A stretch of 26,991 nt of DNA, taken from Plakobranchus ocellatus (Eukaryota; Mollusca; Gastropoda; Plakobranchidae). The notes beneath the pieces were generated by a model. It saw nothing but the letters and a program-made list of their open reading frames with translations, was not told where the DNA came from and made no database searches. The position numbers and the translations under genes are program-made. The DNA is taken from positions 805,226-832,216 of the forward strand of contig BLXT01006233.1 in NCBI GenBank assembly GCA_019648995.1, written 5' to 3'. This document shows, one piece after another, positions 19,129 to 26,991 of the stretch; position 1 is the stretch's first letter; every line of letters begins with the position of its first letter.

Positions 19129-21214
19129 TCAAAGAGATCTTTGAGGTTTTGAGAAATGCAGCCTGGGGGAGGTTTCACTTTTGCTCAAAGAAAATTCTTG
19201 TTAACATTATTTGTGACTATTTTTCCGGCGCAGTTTGTCACCAAAGTGACTTACCAAATTGGCTGTAGTAATCTCTGCCATCATTTCTTGCTTTCCGCCT
19301 CCACCAAGGTCAAACCTGTACATTGCCAGCTCGCTCACGTTCGTTAAGTTGGCCCTATATCTCTCAAAGTCGCACACTATCTTCAGGGAGGGGCTGTCTG
19401 AGTTAACATTCTCAGGTTTGATCGCCCTGAGCCTGACTGACTTGAAAGTATCTGAAGAGAAAATATATACAGAACATCGCTTAAACTTTGAGACACGATC
19501 GCGCCTTATGATCAAGAACAAAGAGAGGCAAATCTTGATTACTACTTGACTCGCATGCTACCACGTCCGAGAAACTGAGCTTAATAGTATCTTGGGAGGT
19601 ATGACTCATTGCAAAATAAGGAAAAATTGGCAACACTGCATTTCAAATTGAAGACCGCATCGGTCACAGAGCTAATCAGCCATTGATTTTGAGTGGCTTT
19701 TAAAGATAAATGGTTAAGATGATGTTACAGTCTTAAAAACAGATACATTTTTAAAATGTGTTTATGTTATAGAAAATACTATTCAGAAATCACGTGTAAA
19801 AACTAAAAATAAAAACTGTCAAACTATATGACTTTAAGTCTCACGTTCTTTACATACTTTAAATTTGTGATATAAACTTCAAAACTAATTTGACTTTGAA
19901 GACGGAAGATCAAACTTAAAACCTGTGTTAAGTTTGGATTTTATTTTGTCGTATCAAGTTTACGGTTATCGTATAAAATTGGTGTTATTTTGTCCCTTTC
20001 TTGCTGTCCAATTCACAATAAATTTTAAAACTATCACATTTAAAGTCTATGCATCAAATATTGGCAAAACTTCGCAAAAAGTTTAGTTTTTGTAAGAGTT
20101 TTATGGAAAATATTCTTTTTGGACATTACTCTAATATTTTTGCCATGGTTAACGTTTCAGTACCGATGTCACAGAATGGCTGTCCAATAAATGGGCCTAA
20201 GTAACATTTTCTTCCAAAAAATACGAGACAAAATGTTCAAATTGGCAATCTGATCAATGGAACATCCTACTTCAAAAAACAGTTTCAGTTTCAATTTATT
20301 TTCGGCCTAAATAAACTGGGACAGATGCCTTTTTATCAAATTGACGCCAGAGTTTTCTCTTTTTACGTGACAGGTTTTATCTTGCTTATTTTGCAATGAG
20401 TCGTATATACAGGCTAGGAAGTCATCGACAGTTAGCATGTCGAAGTAAACGGCAAATGATCCCAAACTCTTTTTTTTTTTTCTAACATGTTTCTACCAAC
20501 TGGCTAACATGTTATAACATAATAGGAAAATATGTGCCTACATCGATAAATGTATACAATACCAGAAAAATGAAAAAAAAATTCAAGGGATAAGGCAACT
20601 GCTGCAATCAGTGAAACTATAGGCTAAGTCAGCCAATGGAAAAAAACAACAACAACACAAGCTGTCTAGAACATCAACTTGAACTCTATCTTCGCCTTTG
20701 ACAGAGTTGCAATGAGGACCGCAGTGTGGCACGAGTGTTAACAAAGCCTATTCTTCTCATAGATCCACCTATGACCTTGGTCTAATTTGACTTTAGATTT
20801 GCATCTGAAAAAAATTTAAACAAAATGCGAAATAAAAGATTGCCTGGGGCACATGCAACCGCTATAGCCATTAAAGTAGTGATACCGGCAAGAGCAACGT
20901 AACATGTCAACCATTCCTAAAATGAAAACCAACTTGGACAATTTAGGAACTATATCAGGCTGTGTAATCGAATTCAGAAAGATCTTAACATCAAGATGAT
21001 AGGGACTTTACTTAAAGATGAAAATTACCGTACATAAAAATCATAGACCTACTAGGTTCATGACAAGATATGTTTGTTTTTGTTTCGTTTTCGCATTTAA
21101 AAGCGAAACTTTTAACGCAGATTAAAATATATATCCAGAATACCTACCTTTTACTGCTGCAGCCGTTACGAGCAGAAAACCAAAAGCCAACCAGACTGGT
21201 GTAAGAGTCATCAT
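17321..21214 (-). CDS. CREP-like secreted Ig/C-type-lectin protein, copy 2 (spliced, about 423 aa)
   Basis: Tandem paralogue of the gene at 7479-10705 with the same four-exon plan. Coding exons are 21214-21148, 19451-19255 and 18328-17321, with the same phases (1, then 0) and the same 197-base middle exon. The product has a signal peptide, Ig-like domain, Cys-rich stalk with coiled coil and CTLD. It differs from copy 1 mainly in the Ig first half, in the last part of the coiled coil (ESTVIKLERTSR against ERASIGLEQAIR) and in the N-terminal part of the CTLD, while the middle of the stalk is almost unchanged. It gains an NVS sequon in the Ig domain. The C-terminus runs 11 residues longer, ending in a proline- and charge-rich tail (VQPPHIREAEKF). 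The CTLD again lacks canonical calcium and sugar contact motifs. No frameshift or stop is visible, so it should be functional. Intron 1 carries an 802-bp transposon absent from copy 1. Confidence 0.85.
19081..19126. repeat. TG/TA microsatellite in intron 2 of copy 2
   Basis: About twenty TA units after a few TG, in the same intron position as 9311-9335 but nearly twice as long. Confidence 0.9.
19255..19451 (-). CDS. Exon 3 of copy 2: first half of the Ig-like domain
   Basis: This exon is 197 bases, the same length as in copy 1. The acceptor is TTTTCTCTTCAG and the donor TTG|GTAAGT. It encodes DTFKSVRLRAIKPENV onward, with the first Ig cysteine in IVCDFE and the conserved GGGGKQEMMAEITT segment, in phase 0 at the 3' end. 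Confidence 0.85.
19602..20403. mobile_element. 802-bp non-autonomous TIR transposon in intron 1 of copy 2
   Basis: The ends are inverted repeats sharing GACTCATTGCAAAATAAG, preceded by T on one side and C on the other. TA flanks both ends (19600-19601 and 20404-20405), consistent with a Tc1/mariner-type target duplication. The paralogous site at about 9833-9836 is empty and runs straight through. There is no transposase-length frame inside, so it is a MITE-like element. The superfamily call rests only on the TA duplication. Confidence 0.8.
20782..20916 (-). other. Hydrophobic-segment ORF in intron 1 of copy 2 (shorter)
   Basis: Counterpart of 10167-10409 with a better acceptor (TTTTCATTTTAG). 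The hydrophobic core EWLTCYVALAGITTLMA is kept. A Pro replaces Leu near the middle, and a one-base difference in the T-run shifts the frame, so it stops after about 44 codons and loses the basic tail. The core is conserved but the tail is broken. Confidence 0.28.
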
Positions 21215-21219
21215 GGCGG
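21148..21219 (-). CDS. Exon 2 of copy 2: signal-peptide exon
   Basis: The acceptor tract ends CGTCCAG; the exon begins CCGCC and then ATGATG. The first ATG (21214) sits in a Kozak-like GCCGCCATGA context, so it is the preferred start (MMTLTPVWLAFGF), with the second ATG (21211) matching the start of copy 1. The core is hydrophobic, followed by LLVTAAAVK. The phase-1 donor GTAGGT follows 21148. Confidence 0.85.
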
Positions 21220-21401
21220 CTGGACGAAAGGACGAGAATGACACAATGTGTAAAATATCAGGTTAAAAAATTACTCATTTGTCCAGCATTGACTGTAAAA
21301 TGTAAAGATATCAAAGAGAACTGAAATAAAATTTATAGAAAGATATGAGTTCGATGTTTTACCTAAAAAAATAAAACGACTGACTTGGCTAATTATTATT
21401 T

Positions 21402-21420
21402 TGTGTGTGTGTGTGTGTAT
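21402..21420. repeat. GT microsatellite in the 5'UTR intron of copy 2
   Basis: About nine GT units, the shorter orthologous tract of 10891-10920. Confidence 0.85.
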
Positions 21421-22458
21421 GTGCATCTGTTTGCTGTGGAGAATAGGAGTCATCCTTTTCTGAACCTGCTACAGACGGCTCCCTGCGGGTTTTAAAATGG
21501 ATTAAAGAGTAGTGGGATAAGTTCATATTTATAGGCTAAGAAAGAAAAGAAAATTCAAGAGATGGGTGCAAATTTAATGCATATTTTAACAGATAAACTC
21601 ATATCATTTTAAAAATCCAACTTATTATTTCACTTGGCGTCAATAATTCTGACGCAATATTCACCAGCCAAAACAGAAACCTCTGAATGAAGGATAAAAT
21701 AGGACATATCCTGCATGAGATATATTGTGTGGTTAATTTTATACTTCATTATCGCTTCTTTGTCAACAGAAGTGTTACAAGTGCAGCAAACACTTAACCC
21801 GCCCTAAAATCTGTAGGCACCTTTCTTTCGAGGGTTCGAGTTCCGTCTTCCCGAACCTTCGAGGACTTAAAATCTTGAGATCATTTTATGCTTCACGCTC
21901 TTAAAGTAGAAAAGGTACGAAAAAAAAATTGTATTAAACGATGATATCAAGTTTACAAAGTTGTTCATCTGCGCGAACAACAATTTTTTTCAGGTTTTAT
22001 TTTTTTTTAACTTAGGCGTCATGTCCATAGCAGTTTGAAGGTGAGTTCAGACCATACTATTGATGTGTCTTTTATTTGACGAAACGAAGTGTCTATCCTG
22101 GACCGGTGTAATGTTAAAAGAAAGCAGAACCTACAAAAAATCAACGTTCTTCTCAAAGGTAAGCCATTCATTTAACACTGGTTCAAAAAACGCATACCTT
22201 TGATGAAACGTTGTGGATAAAGACAATGTTATAGGACTTATCATAACACTTATGGTAGAAAAAGAACATTAGGCCTCCACTACGTAACAGAGCGTCTACT
22301 CAAGTTGAGCGTAAAATGAATACAACAACTACAAAATAAAAACAACAAACAGCAACAACTACGGCGACGATGTCGACGACAAGAACAGCAAGAGTAACAT
22401 TTTTTTTTTTTTTTTATCTTTGAAAGATGCTAACTGTCAATAAATACGAAATACTCAC

Positions 22459-22525
22459 CAAGAAAGGTGCTACCTATGCCAAGCTCTACAAGGGTCGATC
22501 TTCTTTGATTTTGAAGAAGTAGCCC
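22459..22525 (-). other. 5'UTR exon of copy 2 (predicted)
   Basis: This is the counterpart of 13529-13595. A conserved block follows the TATA box and ends CTTG|GTGAGT at 22459. The intron to the signal-peptide exon is about 1.2 kb here, against about 2.8 kb in copy 1. Confidence 0.58.
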
Positions 22526-22544
22526 AGCATCTAAGATCCACCTC

Positions 22545-22551
22545 TTTTATA
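22545..22551 (-). promoter_or_regulatory. TATA box of copy 2
   Basis: TATAAAA on the minus strand, followed by G, at the same distance from the 5'UTR exon as in copy 1. Confidence 0.58.
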
Positions 22552-23690
22552 ATGCTAAAAAATGTAAATTTATAGGCATCTATCAAATTTATTAGCTTTT
22601 GATCAAAAGATTAATGAAGCTAGAAAAATGTAGGAATGAATATGCAACTGTCCGGAATTTTAAACAAAATTCAAGCAAAAAAATGCATTTTTTACTGTCC
22701 AACAAAAAGTTGAACATTTTTTTCATTACATTGAATACAAGCAAAAGTGTTGAGAAAGCAATATTATACATTATACAAAGTATAGTTACATGCATATTTA
22801 TGTTTGATAAAATACTTGATACCCAATTTAATGGTATTGTAATGTAGATTTTATGTATTTCGTCGGTCAATTTATGTTCAATATTTTTTCTGGTGTATAT
22901 GCGCAACAAACCAATACAACGCTTTGCGCGTCTTTGATAAACCTAAGCTGTAATTATTATAAATGAACACAACACAACTCACGCCCCATTTACGTGTCCT
23001 ATTCTAAATTCCTCGTTCTTGGCAACGTGGACAGTTGACTTATTTTTCACCCATAATTCCCACCAACTTGCACTTACGAATCACCCACCTTTTTGCAGTC
23101 AGTTTTCAATATGTTTCTATATTTTCAGCATCTTCTTCAAAGTGTTGTGCATGCTACAATTGTTTTTCAATCAATATCTACTTTCAGATCCACCCTATAG
23201 AGTAGCTCTAATTTGCATTCTTTTGTTCTGCTTATGATTAGGCTCAATCAAACTATCATAGTTAGTAAGAAATGATTCTGCATTGTTATTTTCCTTTTTA
23301 AGTTTAGAAAGCTTAACGCCAGATAATATTAGTTTTATTGTGGATTTTCTGGAAGTTCCGAGGAAAATTTAATATTCACTCTAATACCACACGCCCTGAA
23401 ACACATTTAGTTTTTATGTAGTTGCACCATTGATGTTTGACATTATTTTAAGTATTGCCATATGTCTAGAGGATGTCATTTTAGTTTGTAATGTTTGTCT
23501 AGGGAATAAAGGGTTTAAGGCAAGAATCATTCCTAATTTGTTACGTTTTAAAATTATTTTTTACGACCAAAAGATGCTCCAGATTTAAAAACTAGCAAAC
23601 AAACAAAAATAACTTCCCTTGTCTTGAGTGGAAACATAGAAAAAAAGAAGCATTTGGTTATATTACAAAGGCTACATATTTGTGGCTATA

Positions 23691-23843
23691 TATTGTTGCT
23701 GTTTGTTGTTTTTATTTTGCAGTTTTGTCTCCATTCGAAATAGTGCACTTATGATTTAGTTGACCATCTCATGCAAATGTTGTCCATCAAGTTGTAAGAG
23801 AATTAAAAAACTACTTTGTTCTTGCTAAATTTTCATTGTAATA
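23691..23843 (-). repeat. Inverted, displaced copy of the segment at about 13280-13432
   Basis: Read on the minus strand, this block matches the left copy at about 13280-13432, including the GTTGTC/GACAAC ends and AAATAGTGCAC with its flanks. In the right copy the block is missing from its expected place (about 22330), so it was moved and inverted. Confidence 0.75.
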
Positions 23844-23872
23844 AAAGGCTTTAAAAGATATAAGTGTCATAA

Positions 23873-23910
23873 ATCAAAGAAAATCTTTGATATCAAAGAT
23901 TTTCTTTGAT
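23873..23910. repeat. 38-bp perfect palindrome
   Basis: ATCAAAGAAAATCTTTGAT is followed directly by its exact reverse complement. The paralogous position near 14745-14765 has only a single short arm (AATCAAAGAAAAC), so the palindrome arose after duplication. It lies upstream of the copy-2 promoter. Confidence 0.85.
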
Positions 23911-24218
23911 AGGTATAAAAAAGAAAAAGTAAAGTACGTTATAAATAATCAGAACATTTTTCTACGAGTTTAATTAACTACTTATTCCTTCGAGAAAAGA
24001 ATTTTTAGAACTCATTCCATGTTGAAGGCATTTTCGGAATACTTTTTTCGCAGTTAATTTTTGTTCAATAGAAAGCATTGATATTGATCTGTGTCGAAGA
24101 TACATATTGATTTATACGAGGGCTGCTCGGAAAGTAAAGGAAAATTGCCATTTGCCTTTGCATCAAACTGAACTTGGTTAAAACTTTCTTTGGTTGTTTG
24201 GCTACTTCTCAATGAATT

Positions 24219-24300
24219 CGGTGGCACAATGGATAACGACTCCGCTCTAAGATCTGCAGGGATCCTTCTGTCGCGGTTGGAACCCCACCCCTGTCACCCT
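24219..24300 (+). mobile_element. tRNA-derived SINE head (tRNA-Arg-like)
   Basis: GTGGCACAATGGATAACG resembles the 5' part of tRNA-Arg and contains an A-box (TGGCACAATGGA). GGTTGGAACCC about 50 bases further matches a degenerate B-box. The segment does not fold as an intact tRNA, and different sequence continues after it, so it is best read as the promoter head of a SINE. The 3' end is not visible; the body may extend to about 24480. Confidence 0.55.
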
Positions 24301-24480
24301 GCCCTGACGGAGGGCAGGCTATATGCAAAAACCAATGAAGCCCATGAAGATCTAAGCTGTTTTGCAGACAAGAGCACAGGGAATAGATACCCTCCATGAA
24401 GAAGTTTGAATCTAAGGAGGACCTAATCAGAGAAGTGCTGGTTTTCAAAGCTTGAATCAAAATTCCTTAGAGAATAGATG

Positions 24481-26369
24481 CAAAAGCTGGTGCCAGATAA
24501 CCAGCCTGTATGTTGACAAAAATTGGTTTGTATTGAACCACAGCAATCATAAAATGCACTCATAATTCCTTCAATATTTTTTTTTTGGCCATAAAATAGG
24601 TTTAAGAACTATGTGTACCGAGAAAAAATTATTTGACATATTTTACAGCCGTCGGTTTTCTTTTCATTGTCAAGGTTAAAAACAAAAAAAAATGAAGGAT
24701 TGAATGAAATATTTAAAGATGGCAATTCTCATTGCATTTGAAAAAAAAAAAAGGAAAACTCGTTTTAATGATGGGAGAGTAATGCTCTGCTATATCATGA
24801 TGGAATATTTCATTGGGATCCACATTCTAAGTAATTACTGCAACACTACAACATTCCACAGTCAAAATGTACATTCAGAAACTTTCCTTTAAGGGTGTGA
24901 CAATTGTTTGCTGTGAATGTGAATTGAGTCTACATCTAGATTTGGATCTAGAAGAGGAATGAATTATATTGTGTTTTGGCCTTGTTTATTCGTAATGCTT
25001 CGCCAGATTTTGAGTAGGCCTACATTAGACCTATTTTTAGTTTAGTAGAACTATTTTCGTTTTAATTTTGTTTATCCTTTTAGATATAAGGATTTCTAGA
25101 AGTGTCGAAGGTGTGGGAATGTTGTTTACAGTTAGTAACTAGATCATATCCTTGGTGGATGTGTCATGTGGGAAAGTTAGATTGACCAATATTTTTAGCT
25201 AACCTTGATGACATAATTCAGTAATATCTTCTTTGTTCCAAAAGTTCTAGAATGTGTGGCGTTTATTAAATCGTTTTGATTATGTTATGCATTAAATAAC
25301 CAGTATTTTCTACAAGCCGTGGGCGGTGTTACATAAGAATGTTTGTGAGATCATTGGAGAGAGCTTTAGAGACTATTAAGAAATAAACTGCTGATATTAA
25401 TTGAGAGCTTGTAGATCTATATAACTATATAAATTAAGTTGCTGTCCTGAAAGAACTAGTTCTTATTTTAAATTAATAAATTTTTTGTTCAATTTTCATC
25501 AAGACTTGAAGTGATTTTTGTCCTTTATTCAAAACAGCTCATTGTCACAGGCAGTGCTCAACCATACTATAGCTAAACATCACTTAGCTATCCGTCACAA
25601 AATGCATTGTTTAATATGCTAATTCCCAAAATATAGGGATGAAAGGGAATAAAATGAATCATTCTTATAACCTGGATAGATGAACTGTACCGAACCGTTT
25701 GATAGTGATCGAGATCTAAGAGAGTTTGTCCCAAATGCTAAGGTAGTGTAATATAACTTGACATATTCAAATTACATACTGTTCCAAACAGTGAACTGCA
25801 GCAAATCTAGGAACAAAGAACAGCGGTAGACATCATTTAAGCACATCAATAACGAACATCAGAGATTATAAAATTGGAAGCACAAAACAATCACCCAGAA
25901 TAATTTAAAATGTACTGAAATATTTTATAACTTGATGAAAAATAAGTTTTGACAGGCACATAACTTATTCCACGTGACAGAGATAGTGTTTAAAAACTGA
26001 CAAAAATAGCAAATTATAGAGCTGAAGCTTTTTTTTGCAATCGCAACTGGCCTTCTATGTACATAAACTCTTTGATAAATTTTGATAACAACACCACTAA
26101 TGTGAATTGCAGTTTGAATGTTGGATTTCAAATCACCACATTTTAAATGCATTTTGCTAGTATTTTTAAACAGTAAAGACTTCTTCAATTACGTCTCTAT
26201 TTATAAGAAACGCACATAATTCTGTTCCTTTCTCATACAATAATTTGATTTCAACAATCATTTTATAACATTATGACAAATGAGGTGACCAATAAAGCGA
26301 TAAAAAATTGAACAAAAACAATTGTTATAACAGTACAAAACAATACAAGCCCATGAATAAAAATCAAAG
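24481..26369. other. AT-rich region right of the SINE head
   Basis: No coding exon is supported. The part from about 25520 to 26369 could be the 3'UTR of the minus-strand terminal exon at 26370-26464, because an AATAAA on that strand lies near 25524-25529. Confidence 0.4.
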
Positions 26370-26464
26370 CTAAGTGATTTGCCGCAGCTCATCTATTCTA
26401 TCTTTGTGCTCAAATCGTTTCTTTTGGATTTCTCTGGCATGCTTAGCCAAAATTGATGTCTGCT
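26370..26464 (-). CDS. Probable terminal exon of an unidentified minus-strand gene
   Basis: Behind an acceptor reading GATGCTGCAG, 95 bases encode QTSILAKHAREIQKKRFEHK and then DRIDELRQIT, followed by TAG. The highly charged helical composition is far from the AT-driven noise of neighbouring frames. The exon enters with two bases of a split codon. An alternative acceptor 29 bases upstream would add about nine residues (NWYFHIDAA). The rest of the gene must lie to the right of the window. The long 3' part down to an AATAAA near 25524-25529 on this strand would be the 3'UTR. The product family is not recognised. Confidence 0.4.
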
Positions 26465-26764
26465 CTGCAGCATCAATATGAAAATACCAGTTCTATTTAG
26501 TGGGATCTCGGCCAAGAGAGTGTTTGTAGATGGAGAAGGGTTGCTTGGAGTCGAACCATGCTGTAAGAAACTCGAGCTCTGGTCCCTTAATCTGTTTGAA
26601 CTTTGTTTTGCAATAATTCCCAACTTATGTTCATATGTCATTAATTAAATATACCTGTACAAAGGAGTTTCAATCCACACCAAGAGGGAGACCAAATGGT
26701 ATCAAGATTTGCACATTGACTATTGTGTAGCGCAACGTTTCCATAAAGAAGACACTTATGATGA

Positions 26765-26929
26765 TGGCAGGAGCTAAGATGGGAGGGAGATATAGAGGGG
26801 AAGTGAGAAAAAAAAAACAAAAGAGTAAGAGAGAGGTTGAGAGATTGAGGAGAAGGAACGGAGAGAGAGAAAAAGGAAGCGAAAAGTGAAAAAGAAAAAA
26901 AGAGTGAGAGACGGAGAGAGAGAGAGAGG

Positions 26930-26966
<37 letters not shown>

Positions 26967-26991
26967 GGAGAGAGAGGATAAAGGGGGGGGG
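26765..26991. repeat. GA-rich low-complexity tract
   Basis: Purine-only tract of GA, GGA and GAA units at the right end of the window, finishing in a run of G. It would be intronic if the minus-strand gene ending at 26370 is real. Confidence 0.95.

Larger units (their letters stand above)
16800..24220. repeat. Tandem duplication unit, right copy
   Basis: Second copy of the unit, in the same orientation. Its right edge coincides with the start of a tRNA-like SINE head at about 24219. Divergence in introns is large (many small indels), so the duplication is not recent, yet exons and splice sites are kept. Confidence 0.85.

Overview
The window is AT-rich, intron-containing eukaryotic DNA with many microsatellites and transposon relics. 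I read it as gastropod mollusc DNA. The reason is a pair of genes built as signal peptide, immunoglobulin-like (Ig) domain, coiled coil and C-type-lectin-like domain (CTLD). That layout is the hallmark of the CREP branch (C-type lectin-related proteins) of the VIgL immune lectins, which are known from snails and related to FREPs. A freshwater pulmonate such as Biomphalaria is the best guess, but the species is inference.

Layout. 1-6380: AT-rich DNA with no supported host gene. It holds a Gypsy-type integrase tail (3598-3858), a possible broken exon (5383-5550), a CA/TA microsatellite, and a tandem array of about 40-bp hairpin units (6005-6250). About 6380-15086 and 16800-24220 are two diverged copies of one tandemly duplicated unit. 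Each carries one complete minus-strand gene with its own TATA box, a 5'UTR exon, a signal-peptide exon, an Ig exon, a large final exon (rest of the Ig domain, coiled coil, CTLD) and an AATAAA signal. Predicted products are 411 and 423 residues. Splice sites, exon lengths and phases match between the copies, and both reading frames are open. 15090-16740 is an AT-rich spacer. At 24219 a tRNA-like SINE head begins exactly where the duplication homology stops. 24480-26991 is mostly featureless, but a probable terminal coding exon of an unidentified minus-strand gene lies at 26370-26464, and a GA-rich microsatellite fills the right end.

Both genes probably encode secreted, disulphide-linked multimeric lectin-like proteins. 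In both, the CTLD keeps its four core cysteines but lacks the usual calcium and sugar contact motifs. The differences between the copies show the later history: an 802-bp TIR element inserted in intron 1 of the right copy with the empty site preserved in the left copy, a segment deleted in place and found inverted about 1.4 kb away next to a new 38-bp perfect palindrome, a 107-bp identical block inside the CTLD that suggests gene conversion, and different C-terminal tails. An unexplained open frame for a hydrophobic segment sits in intron 1 of both genes.

All exon structures come from reading splice sites, frames and the comparison of the two copies. No transcript or database evidence was available.
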